14,931 nt of DNA from CAVVYV01 sp963818205 (lineage in GTDB: Bacteria; Actinomycetota; Thermoleophilia; Solirubrobacterales; 70-9): assembly GCA_963818205.1 (NCBI GenBank), contig CAWFRG010000018.1:1-14931 (forward strand), in the 5' to 3' direction. How positions within the stretch are numbered: the stretch's first letter is position 1; each line of letters opens with the position of its first letter. The notes beneath the pieces are model-generated. The model had not been told where the DNA came from. It saw only the letters and a program-made list of their open reading frames with translations, and did not search any database. A program made the translations under genes and the position numbers. Below, one piece after another: positions 1 to 6,993 of the stretch.

Positions 1-82
1 CAAGCTCCAGGATCACCGATGTGTCGCCTCGGCTGAAGGCCTCGTAGCCGCGCTTGAGTGTCGCGAGCGTCTCCTTCGACAT
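1..82 (-). CDS. SnoaL/NTF2-like family protein, N-terminal fragment
   Basis: Partial gene cut by the left edge of the window. Reading the minus strand from an ATG at 82 gives 27 residues beginning MSKETLATLKRGYEAFSRGD and continuing TSVILEL. This matches the N-terminal helix of SnoaL-like / NTF2-like (nuclear transport factor 2 fold) proteins, where 'RGYEAFnRGD' precedes the first strand. These are small cone-shaped alpha+beta-barrel proteins, either ligand-binding or isomerase-like. Only the first helix is visible, so substrate and function cannot be given. It diverges from the SHOCT-domain gene starting at 190, so 83-189 should hold both promoters. No convincing Shine-Dalgarno precedes the ATG; GGGTGGG is the nearest purine-rich stretch. 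The start choice rests on the family-typical 'MSKE' opening. Confidence 0.6.
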   Translation of the reverse strand, partial: MSKETLATLKRGYEAFSRGDTSVILEL

Positions 83-189
83 CGCCCACCCAGGTCGCGC
101 GCACGGCGTCGCCACCCCCGGCGCGGACCTGTCTTCCCGACGAATGGATAGGCTGCGCGCGCCAGCCGACTCTCGGGAAAGGACACTCC

Positions 190-581
190 ATGTTCCTCCT
201 CGCCGACTACACGTTTGGGCAAGGACTGCTGACGGTGCTCGCCGTGTTTCTCTTTGCGGCATGGATCGCGGTCCTGTTCACCATCCTCAGCGACCTGTTC
301 AGCGATCACGGACTCTCGGGCTGGGCGAAGGCAGCGTGGGTCCTCTTTCTGGTCTTCATCCCCTTCCTGGCGGCCCTGGTGTACCTGATCGCGCGAGGCC
401 AGGGCATGAGCGAGCGGACTCAAGCAGGAGGAGGAGGCCAAGCAGCAACTGGACAGCTACGTACTCGAGACCGCCGGCGCCGGTTCGACCGCTGACGAGC
501 TGGCGAGCTCGGGGAGCTGCGCGAAAGGGGACGATCTCTGCCGAGGACTTCGAGCGCGCGAAGGCCAAGCTGCTCGCCTAG
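190..581 (+). pseudogene. PLDc_N / SHOCT-domain small membrane protein, frameshifted
   Basis: The ATG at 190 follows GGAAAGGA. The first ~75 residues read in one frame and hold two hydrophobic helices (about residues 11-35 and 47-68). The second lies in GLSGWAKAAWVLFLVFIPFL, which is typical of the PLDc_N (phospholipase D nuclease N-terminal) membrane domain. The reading then changes frame near 421 to a stretch with QQLDSYVLETAGAGSTADEL. It changes again near 510-514 to ELRE, and near 525-528 to GTISAEDFERAKAKLLA, the C-terminal SHOCT motif, which ends at TAG 579-581. The complete protein would be about 130 aa, the usual size for actinobacterial proteins of this architecture. Three frame changes in 110 bases mean either a decaying gene or sequence errors; given the same pattern elsewhere in the window, errors are quite possible. 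SHOCT domains are thought to mediate oligomerisation; the precise role is unknown. Confidence 0.65.
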
Positions 582-639
582 AGTTTCGACCAGGACGCTT
601 GCGGGGCTGGCCTGGCGTGGGCCCGCCAGTATCCAAGCC

Positions 640-864
640 ATGCCGAGGCCATCGAAGCCGGGCCACGGGAGCAGCTGCGGCGACTACTTCGGACAGAAAG
701 CAGGAACCTGGGGACCTAGACTCGGCCAGGTGAAAGGAGTCGTCGCGTACAAGGCCGCGTGCCGCCGTTGCGGGACTGCGGTGGAGCCATTGCACCGATG
801 TCCAAAGTGTGGGCGGCGCTCAATCCTCGCGTTCTTCCTTCCCCGCTCATGGATCAACTGGTAA
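640..864 (+). CDS. small zinc-ribbon protein (hypothetical)
   Basis: A 74-residue ORF with two CxxC knuckles, CRRCG and CPKCG, separated by nine residues (CRRCGTAVEPLHRCPKCGRR). This is a classic short zinc-ribbon spacing, close to rubredoxin-like or DUF-type zinc ribbons. The N-terminal 35 residues are Gly/Ser/Lys-rich with no recognisable fold, and the last 12 are hydrophobic/aromatic. There is no Shine-Dalgarno; a TATCCA hexamer lies at 630-635, just before the ATG. Codon use is less G/C-biased than in the core genes. An opposite-strand ORF of equal length covers 684-908, but only the plus-strand reading gives paired cysteine knuckles. I do not recognise a specific family, and the function is unknown. 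It could be a DNA- or RNA-binding accessory protein or a fragment. Confidence 0.4.
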   Translation: MPRPSKPGHGSSCGDYFGQKAGTWGPRLGQVKGVVAYKAACRRCGTAVEPLHRCPKCGRRSILAFFLPRSWINW

Positions 865-940
865 TCCTCGGCCAGACGCCTGCTGGTCCCGACCTGCTCT
901 GGGCGCACCGTTAATCACCCGAAAGTTGACCCGCTTCTAG

Positions 941-946
941 TACTTT
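941..946 (+). promoter_or_regulatory. -10-like hexamer for cysK (leaderless type)
   Basis: TACTTT lies exactly 6 nt before the cysK ATG at 953, and there is no Shine-Dalgarno in between. The transcript would then begin at or next to the start codon. No -35 at normal spacing is obvious: a TTGACC at 926-931 is too close. The same arrangement recurs upstream of pcrA and gatC. Confidence 0.4.
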
Positions 947-952
947 GGGTCG

Positions 953-1900
953 ATGGAATCGTCGGTAGACACGCTGCGGGTGGGGGCGGAGAGATTCGCG
1001 GTGGTCGGCAACACACCCCTCGTCTCCCTGCCGCGCCTGGGGGCCGATGTCGCCGGCGAGGTCGTCGCCAAGGTCGAGTACTTCAACCCCGGCGGCTCGG
1101 TCAAGGACCGGATCGGGGTGGCGATGATCGACAGCGCCGAGCGCGACGGCCTGATCGAGCGGGGGCGCTCGGTGATCGTCGAGCCGACCAGCGGCAACAC
1201 CGGGATCGCGCTGGCGCTGGTCTGCGCGGCCCGTGACTACCGGTTGATCCTCACCCTGCCGGAGGGGATGAGCAGGGAGCGCACCGCCCTGCTTCGCACC
1301 TACGGCGCCGAGGTCCACGAGACGCCGTCCCTCGGGGGCATGCACGAGGCGGTCCAGCTCGCCGAGGACCTGGTCCGCGAACACGACGGCTACATGCCCC
1401 AGCAGTTCTCAACCCCGCCAACCCAGAGATCCACCGCCGGACCACCGCGGAGGAGATCTGGCGCGACCTCGACGGCCAGGTCGACGCCTTCGTCTCCGGC
1501 GTCGGCACCGGGGGGACGATCACCGGCGTCGGCCAGGTGCTGAAGGAGCGGCGCCCCGAGATCCAGGTGTTCGCGGTTGAGCCGTCCGCCTCTCCCGTTC
1601 TCTCCGGAGGGAAGGCTGGGCCGCACAGGATCCAGGGAATCGGGGCCGGCTTCGTCCCCGACGTGCTCGACCGATCGGTGATCGACGAGGTGATCGGGGT
1701 CAGCGACGAGGACGCGCTGAGGACCGCCCGCGAGTCCGCCCAGCGGGAGGGCCTCCTGGTCGGGATCTCCGCCGGGGCGGCGATCCACACGGCGCTCGAG
1801 GTCGCCGGCGCGCGAGGGGATGGCCGGCAAGCGCGTGGTCGTGGTCGTCCCCGACAGCGGTGAGCGCTATATGTCGCTTCCCTTTTTCGCGCCGGAGTAG
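953..1900 (+). CDS. cysK: cysteine synthase (O-acetylserine sulfhydrylase), two frame changes
   Basis: PLP-dependent enzyme that makes L-cysteine from O-acetylserine and sulfide in the cytoplasm. The reconstructed protein is about 315 aa, the normal length. Visible family signatures are GNTPLVSL near residue 19; the PLP-lysine motif GGSVKDR with Lys51; the substrate loop PTSGNTG at 79-84; the MPQQF stretch; and the phosphate-binding GVGTGGTITG. The C-terminus contains SAGAAIHTALEVA and VVVVPDSGERYMS. The frame shifts near 1409 (QQF to NPANPEIHRRT) and returns near 1810 (VAG to AREGMAGKRV), ending at TAG 1898-1900. Both changes fall inside conserved sequence with no residues lost, so sequence error is more likely than inactivation. 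It lies 12 bp upstream of cysE, which makes its substrate; the two are presumably co-transcribed. Confidence 0.88.
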
Positions 1901-1912
1901 CTTTCTACTTCA

Positions 1913-2650
1913 ATGCTTGGACTCGGAACGCTCAGACGGGTGATCGGCGAGGTGACCTCCGACGTCACCTCTGCCCGCGACCGCGACCCCGCCGCGCAGG
2001 GAATCGGCGCGCTCGAGATCCTCTCCGGATGGCCGGCGTCCAGGCGCTCCTCGCCCATCGGGTCGCCCACGCGCTCTGGGAAAGCGAGGTGCCGTTCGCC
2101 CCCCGGGCGATCGCCTACACCAGCCGGGCGGTGACCGGGGTCGAGATCCATCCCGCCGCCAAGATCGGCTCGGACTTCTTCATCGACCACGGCTCCGGCG
2201 TGGTGATCGGCGAGACCGCCGAGATCGGCGACCGGGTGACGCTCTACCAGGGGGTGACCCTCGGGGGCACCGGGTTCGCCCGCGGCAAGCGCCACCCGAC
2301 GCTGGAGGACAACGTCACCGTCGGCTCCGGCGCGAAGCTGCTCGGCCCGGTGACGGTGGGCCGGAACGCCAAGGTCGGCGCGAACACGGTGGTGATCGAG
2401 GACGTGCCGGCCGAGACCACCGTGGTCGGCAACCCCGGCCATCCGGTGCGGGTGGAGGGCCGCCGGGTGGAGGGCCCCGACACCGACTGGATTCACCTCC
2501 CCGACCCGATCTCAGGAGGCGATCAAGGAGCTCTCCGACCGAATCGCCGAGCTCGAGAAGCGGCTCGGCGAGGCGACCCGGGAGGAAGGCGGCACCGCCG
2601 AGGTCACCGAGCTCCGCCCGAAGAAGGGCCCCTCCTCCGCGGGCGGCTGA
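1913..2650 (+). CDS. cysE: serine O-acetyltransferase, two frame changes
   Basis: Acetylates serine with acetyl-CoA to give O-acetylserine, the substrate of the neighbouring CysK. The N-terminal part from ATG 1913 (MLGLGTLRRVIGEV) reads to EILSGWP. A missing C in a CC run near 2033 then shifts the frame, and GVQALLAHRVAHALW continues with the left-handed beta-helix acetyltransferase domain. That domain contains the catalytic His region FFIDHGSGVVIGETAEIGD and the hexapeptide coils through KLLGPVTVGRNAKVGANTVV. An extra G at about 2515 shifts back to EAIKELSDRIAELEKRL, a short coiled-coil-like tail, ending at TGA 2648-2650. The reconstructed length is about 245 aa, which fits the short Gram-positive/EpsC-like form. 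The tail ends in Ser-Ala-Gly-Gly, not the Ile that docks into CysK in the classical cysteine synthase complex. Confidence 0.87.
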
Positions 2651-2668
2651 ACCGGCGGGACCCGTGGT

Positions 2669-2674
2669 TATGCT
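2669..2674 (+). promoter_or_regulatory. -10-like hexamer for pcrA (leaderless type)
   Basis: TATGCT is followed by exactly 6 nt (CGGTTG) and then GTG at 2681. No Shine-Dalgarno is present. This placement supports GTG 2681 over the TTG at 2678 as the pcrA start, since transcription would begin near the GTG. No strong -35 is visible in the short gap after cysE. Confidence 0.4.
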
Positions 2675-2680
2675 CGGTTG

Positions 2681-5600
2681 GTGGCCCGAGCCGAGCAAGA
2701 CCAAGAGATCGCAACGCCTGAGAACGGCGCGATAGACGAGCCCGCCCTCGGCGCGCCGATCGAGGTCGGCGCCGACCAGGTCGAGCGCCTGCTCGCCGAT
2801 CTCAACCCACCGCAGCGCGAGGCGGTCACCCACGGCGAGGGGCCGCTGCTGGTGCTGGCGGGGGCGGGTTCGGGCAAGACCAGGGTGCTCACCCACCGGG
2901 TCGCCTGGCTCCTGGCGACCGGGCAGGCGCGGCCGAACGAGATCCTCGCGATCACCTTCACCAACAAGGCCGCCGAGGAGATGCGCGAGCGGGTCGCCTC
3001 GCTGGTGGGCGGAGTGTCCCGTCGGATGTGGGTGATGACCTTTCACGCCGCCTGCGCCCGGCTGCTCCGAATCGAGGCCGAGCGGCTCGGCTACACCAGC
3101 CGGTTCACGATCTACGACGAGGCCGACTCGCTGCGGATGCTGAAGCGCTGCCTCGACGAGCTCGAGGTCGACACCAAGCGCTATCCGCCGCGGGCGGTCC
3201 GCGCCCGGATCTCGGACGCGAAGAACCAGCTGATCGACGCCGAGACATACCAGGAGACCGGGGGCGGGCCGTTCGAGGAGATGGTCGGCCAGGTCTACCG
3301 CCTCTACGAGCGCCGGATGCTCGAGTCGAACGCGATGGACTTCGACGACCTCCTGATGCGGACGGTGAACGTCCTCGAGCTGTTCGAGGACGTCCGCCGC
3401 CGCTACCGCGAGCGCTTCCGCTGGGTCCTCGTCGACGAGTACCAGGACACCAACCACGCCCAGTACCGGCTGCTCCAGCTGCTCTGCGGCGAGGACGGGA
3501 ACTTGACCGTGGTCGGCGACGACAGCCAGTGCGTCCTCGAAGGGACTCAGATCACGATGGCTGACGGTTCCACGAAGGCAGTAGAGGACATCTCGATCGG
3601 CGAGGAGGTGTTGTCGAACTACGGGAGTGGCGACTTCCGGTCTGCACGCGTTCTGCGCACTCATCGCAGTGAACGAAAGGGTGGTGTGCAGATCAGGACT
3701 GTTGGGGGCCGAGAGCTAACAACCTCGTATGAACACACGCACTTCGCGGGATACCGCGCGGGATTGACGCGACAGAAGCACTTGACCTACTTGATGTGGA
3801 GACGGGCAAAGGGGTTCCGAGTAGGGACGACCTCCGTGTACACCAACGCGCGCACACGCCACAAGTCCCGAATTGGTTTGGCCACCCGATGCATGCAAGA
3901 AGGTGCTGATGCAGCTTGGGTCATCTCTGACCACGAAAGCGAGTCCGAGGCCAGGAAGGAAGAGACCATTCTTTCCACTTACTACGGCCTGCCGCTTATC
4001 CCGTTCAACGCAAGAAAAAGCGCAACAGCAAACGGGGTGGTTGCCAACCAGGAACTGATCGACGAGGTCTTCAGGCGAGTCAATACGGAGCGAGCAGGCC
4101 ATCAGCTGCTGTTCGATCAAGGACTGGACCTGAGGCACCCACACCACACCGCCCAGGCAGCAAGCGGGTTTAGGCGAAAGCTGAACGTCTGCCTCTGTGG
4201 CGACAGGCGCGGCAAGACACCAATGCATCGCATCTCGATCTTCGGAGACGATGAAGTGGCTGCGGCCATCCTGCGGGACCTGGGCCTCAGCGTTCGTCCG
4301 GCGAGGACGGGCGCAAAGGGATGGCGACACGAGTCGGCTTTCTCTGAATTGGATGAGCTGCAAGAGCGGCTCAAGCAGATAGTGAACGCGTTGGATCCGC
4401 AAGTTCGCTGGACTGCCCGCCTGGGTCGGAAGGAGCCGGGGCAGGGGAACTCGTTGCCATTCACCCCCGCTGCCTCAGTCAAGCCAGGAATGGCGATGTT
4501 CGCCGGTGACGGGAGCTTCGATGTTGTGGAGTCCGTCGAAACCCTGCCATTTGACCGCCCTCTCTACGACCTGGACGTCGAGCACACGCACAACTTCATC
4601 GCCAATGGCTTGATCACGCACAACTCGATCTACGGCTTCCGCGGCGCCGACGTCCGCAACATCCTCGAGTTCGAGGACGACTTTCCGGAGGCCGCGGTCG
4701 TGAAGCTGGAGCAGAACTACCGCTCCACCCAGACGATCCTCTCGGCGGCGAACGCGGTGATCTCCCACAACCGCAGCGTCCGCGAGAAGCACCTCTGGAC
4801 CGACCTCGGCGAGGGCGAGAAGATCAAGATCGCCGAGCTCGAGGACGAGCATGCCGAGGCGCGCTACGTCGCCGGCGAGATCGAGGGCCTGGTGGGGGAG
4901 GGCGAGCTCGACCGGGAGCAGATCGCGGTCTTCTACCGGACCAACGCCCACAGCCGGGTGCTGGAGGACATCCTGGTCCGCTACGAGCTCCCCTACCAGG
5001 TGATCGGGGGGACGAAGTTCTACGAGCGGGCCGAGATCAAGGACGCGGTCGCCTACCTCAATCTCCTGGTCAACCCCGCTGACGAGGTCAGCTTCTCGCG
5101 GGTGATCAACTCGCCGCGGCGGGGGATCGGCGACACCAGCCAGGGGCGGCTTCGGGCCCACGCGAACACCACCGGGCGGTCGATCTGGGAGGTCGCCCGG
5201 GAGCCCGAGAGCGTCCCCGGGCTGGGGGCGGCGGCGATCAAGTCGGTTCGCCTCTTCGTCGAGCTGATCGAGGGGCTGCGGGCCGAGTTCTCGACGGGCC
5301 CGGTCGCCGAGCTGCTGCGGCGCCCTGCTCGAGCGCTCGGGCTATCTCGACACGCTCCGCGCCGAGCGGACGATCGAGGCCGAGGGGCGGATCGAGAACC
5401 TCGAGGAGCTGGTCGGGGTGGCGGGGGAGTTCGACGCGAACCGCCAAGTAGAGGGGGAGTCCGAGCTGGCTCCGCTGGAGGAGTTCCTTCAGGCGATCTC
5501 GCTCTACACCGACCAGGACGACCTCGACCGGGACGAGAGCAAGATCACCCTGATGACCCTCCACAACGCCAAGGGCCTCGAGTACGAGGCGGTCTTCATC

Positions 5601-6040
5601 ATCGGCCTCGAGGAGGGCGTCTTCCCCCACTCGCGCTCACTCGAGGAGGGAAACGAGGAGGAGGAGCGCCGCCTCTGCTACGTCGGGATCACCCGGGCGA
5701 AGCGGCGGCTCTGGCTCACCTACGCGCGCAGCCGGCGCCTCTTCGGCGGCCGCGAGACCAGCTTCCCCTCGCGATTCCTCTCCGAGATCCCCGAGGAGCT
5801 GGTGGAGCGGAGGGGACCGAGGAGCAGGCGCTGACCGGCTGGTCGCTGGGAGGCCAAGGGGCGGCGGCCTCCGGGCCCGCACCCAGCTTTGCCACCGGCG
5901 ACGACGTCGTCCATGCCAGCTTCGGCGAGGGGGTGGTCACCTCGGTCGAGCCCGGCGGGGTGATCGTCGTCCGATTCGCCGGCGAGGGCGTCGAGCGCAA
6001 GCTGATGGCCGACTACGCCCCCCTGCGGAAGGCGGGCTGA
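2681..6040 (+). CDS. pcrA: PcrA/UvrD-type 3'-5' DNA helicase with intein, two frame changes
   Basis: Superfamily 1A ATP-dependent DNA helicase for repair and replication-fork maintenance. Motifs in order: Q-motif LNPPQREAV (~residue 42); Walker A GAGSGKTR (~61); ITFTNKAAEEM (Ia); Walker B VDEYQDTN (~251); motif III VVGDDSQ, split by an intein from SIYGFRGAD; LEQNYRS (IV); TLMTLHNAKGLEYE (V); LCYVGITRAKRRL (VI). A C-terminal Tudor-like segment (DDVVHASFGEGVVTSV to YAPLRK) is typical of PcrA. The frame changes at about 5321 (extra C before ALLERSGYLDTLRAERT) and returns at about 5811-5816 (G-run, VERR to GTEEQALTG). Full length is 1119 aa; without the 365-aa intein it is 754 aa, the normal size. 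The GTG at 2681 is chosen from the -10-like hexamer 6 nt upstream; TTG 2678 is possible. The stop overlaps the folD start. Confidence 0.9.
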   Translation: MARAEQDQEIATPENGAIDEPALGAPIEVGADQVERLLADLNPPQREAVTHGEGPLLVLAGAGSGKTRVLTHRVAWLLATGQARPNEILAITFTNKAAEEMRERVASLVGGVSRRMWVMTFHAACARLLRIEAERLGYTSRFTIYDEADSLRMLKRCLDELEVDTKRYPPRAVRARISDAKNQLIDAETYQETGGGPFEEMVGQVYRLYERRMLESNAMDFDDLLMRTVNVLELFEDVRRRYRERFRWVLVDEYQDTNHAQYRLLQLLCGEDGNLTVVGDDSQCVLEGTQITMADGSTKAVEDISIGEEVLSNYGSGDFRSARVLRTHRSERKGGVQIRTVGGRELTTSYEHTHFAGYRAGLTRQKHLTYLMWRRAKGFRVGTTSVYTNARTRHKSRIGLATRCMQEGADAAWVISDHESESEARKEETILSTYYGLPLIPFNARKSATANGVVANQELIDEVFRRVNTERAGHQLLFDQGLDLRHPHHTAQAASGFRRKLNVCLCGDRRGKTPMHRISIFGDDEVAAAILRDLGLSVRPARTGAKGWRHESAFSELDELQERLKQIVNALDPQVRWTARLGRKEPGQGNSLPFTPAASVKPGMAMFAGDGSFDVVESVETLPFDRPLYDLDVEHTHNFIANGLITHNSIYGFRGADVRNILEFEDDFPEAAVVKLEQNYRSTQTILSAANAVISHNRSVREKHLWTDLGEGEKIKIAELEDEHAEARYVAGEIEGLVGEGELDREQIAVFYRTNAHSRVLEDILVRYELPYQVIGGTKFYERAEIKDAVAYLNLLVNPADEVSFSRVINSPRRGIGDTSQGRLRAHANTTGRSIWEVAREPESVPGLGAAAIKSVRLFVELIEGLRAEFSTGPVAELLRRPARALGLSRHAPRRADDRGRGADREPRGAGRGGGGVRREPPSRGGVRAGSAGGVPSGDLALHRPGRPRPGREQDHPDDPPQRQGPRVRGGLHHRPRGGRLPPLALTRGGKRGGGAPPLLRRDHPGEAAALAHLRAQPAPLRRPRDQLPLAIPLRDPRGAGGAEGTEEQALTGWSLGGQGAAASGPAPSFATGDDVVHASFGEGVVTSVEPGGVIVVRFAGEGVERKLMADYAPLRKAG
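3530..4624 (+). mobile_element. intein in PcrA helicase motif III
   Basis: A 365-residue in-frame insertion splits VVGDDSQ / SIYGFRGAD. It starts with Cys1 (CVLEGTQITMADGS, block A), ends with ITHN (penultimate His364, Asn365), and is followed by Ser as the +1 extein nucleophile. These are the residues needed for class 1 splicing. Block B reads TTSYEHTHF: the usual TxxH is SYEH here, with Ser for Thr. Block F is RPLYDLDVEHTHNFIANG. The middle (about residues 80-300) shows no LAGLIDADG motif; YLM...FRVGTT...ARKEETIL...GLPLIPFN faintly resembles a GIY-YIG layout. Base composition differs from the host gene: 3961-4020 is 29/60 G+C against 42/60 at 4741-4800 just after the insertion. The reading frame is intact throughout, so splicing and restoration of a 754-aa helicase are expected. 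Similar UvrD/PcrA inteins occur in other actinobacteria, from memory. Confidence 0.93.
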
Positions 6041-6909
6041 TGGCCGCCCAGGTGATCGACGGCAAGGCGGTGGCCGAGGGCGTCCGGGAGCGGGTTCGCG
6101 ACCAGGTCGGCGAGCTCGCGAGCGAGCTTGGCCGCCCGCCGGGGCTCGCCACGGTGCTGGTCGGCGACGACCCGGCTTCGGCGATCTACGTGAGGCGCAA
6201 GCGCGAGGCTTGCGAGCAGGTCGGGATTCGCTCGATCCACCACGAGCCAGATGCCTCGATCCCGGAAAGCGAGCTGCTCGAGCTGGTCGCGGCGCTCAAC
6301 GACTCCGACGAGGTCGACGGGATCCTGGTGCAGCTCCCGCTCCCGGCGGCGATCGACGCGGCCGCGGTGGTTGCCTCGATCTCGCCGGAGAAGGACGTGG
6401 ACGGGCTGACGCCCGTGAGCGCCGGCCTCCTCGCCCGGGGCGAGCCGGGGCTGGTCCCGGCCACGCCTCGCGGAGTCATGGAGCTGATCGCAGCGGCGGG
6501 AACCGACCCCTCGGGCAAGGAAGCGGTGATCGTCGGGCGCTCCAACCTGGTCGGCCGGCCGCTCGCCTCCCTGCTGCTCGGCGCTGACGCCACCGTGACG
6601 ATCTGCCACAGCCGCACTCCGGACCTCGGTGAGGTCTGCCGGCGGGCGGAGATCCTGGTCGCCGCCGCGGGTCGAGCGAAGCTCGTCACCGCGGAGATGG
6701 TCCGGCCCGGCGCCACGGTGATCGACGTCGGCACAAATCGAGGCGAGGATGGGTTGGTTGGCGACGTCGACTTCGAGGCGGTCCGGGAGGTGGCGGGCGC
6801 GATCACCCCGGTGCCCGGTGGAGTCGGCCCGATGACGATCGCGATGCTGCTCGCCAACACGGTCCAGGCGGCCCGGGAGCGCGCCACCAAGGCCCCCGCG
6901 TCCGGCTGA
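6040..6909 (+). CDS. folD: bifunctional methylenetetrahydrofolate dehydrogenase / methenyltetrahydrofolate cyclohydrolase
   Basis: Cytoplasmic one-carbon enzyme that interconverts 5,10-methylene-THF, 5,10-methenyl-THF and 10-formyl-THF with NADP+. Complete at 289 aa, with no frame problem. The catalytic set is present: Tyr50 and Lys54 in SAIYVRRKREACEQVGI, Gln98 in DGILVQLPLP, and Asp121 in PEKDVDGL, at the same positions as in E. coli FolD. The Rossmann dinucleotide site is AVIVGRSNLVGRP (~162-173), followed by CHSRT, TVIDVGTN and the C-terminal ITPVPGGVGPMTIAMLLANT. The usual 'PCTP' before the NADP domain is PATP here (Cys to Ala), a tolerated variation. The ATG at 6040 overlaps the pcrA TGA as TGATG, so translation is probably coupled. 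A small hairpin follows the stop. Confidence 0.96.
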   Translation: MAAQVIDGKAVAEGVRERVRDQVGELASELGRPPGLATVLVGDDPASAIYVRRKREACEQVGIRSIHHEPDASIPESELLELVAALNDSDEVDGILVQLPLPAAIDAAAVVASISPEKDVDGLTPVSAGLLARGEPGLVPATPRGVMELIAAAGTDPSGKEAVIVGRSNLVGRPLASLLLGADATVTICHSRTPDLGEVCRRAEILVAAAGRAKLVTAEMVRPGATVIDVGTNRGEDGLVGDVDFEAVREVAGAITPVPGGVGPMTIAMLLANTVQAARERATKAPASG

Positions 6910-6911
6910 AT

Positions 6912-6927
6912 CACGCCCGAGGGCGTG
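6912..6927 (+). terminator. hairpin after folD (weak terminator candidate)
   Basis: CACGCC-CGAG-GGCGTG forms a perfect 6-bp stem with a CGAG tetraloop, starting two bases after the folD stop. The following CTTGAATCC has no real T-run, so it may be only a transcript-end stabilising hairpin or a partial terminator. Confidence 0.4.
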
Positions 6928-6982
6928 CTTGAATCCGGGCCGTCCACTCTGCGAGTCCGTCTCGTAGCTCGTACCCGATAAC

Positions 6983-6987
6983 GGAGG
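6983..6987 (+). promoter_or_regulatory. ribosome binding site selecting a TTG start
   Basis: GGAGG sits 6 nt before TTG 6994. This fixes the unusual TTG as the start: no ATG or GTG lies nearby in frame at a suitable distance, and the first helix begins at residue 11, as in the paralogue starting at 7999. Confidence 0.65.
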
Positions 6988-6993
6988 ATCGCC

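Noticed and set aside
926..931. TTGACC as -35 box of cysK
   Set aside because: It is only 9 bp from the TACTTT hexamer, far too close for a sigma-70 promoter; no suitable -10 lies at 16-19 bp.
2315..3664. 449-codon open frame on the minus strand
   Set aside because: Antisense to cysE and pcrA. The composition is rich in His/Val/Leu/Arg as produced by reverse reading of G/C-ending codons, with no recognisable motifs.
3716..4402. 228-codon minus-strand frame inside the intein, considered as a separate nested endonuclease gene
   Set aside because: There is no nuclease motif and no start signal; the sense frame of the intein is continuous and complete.
5321..5834. Programmed frameshift in pcrA
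   Set aside because: There is no slippery heptamer, and the helicase needs motifs V and VI in every copy. The similar indels in other genes make sequence error simpler.
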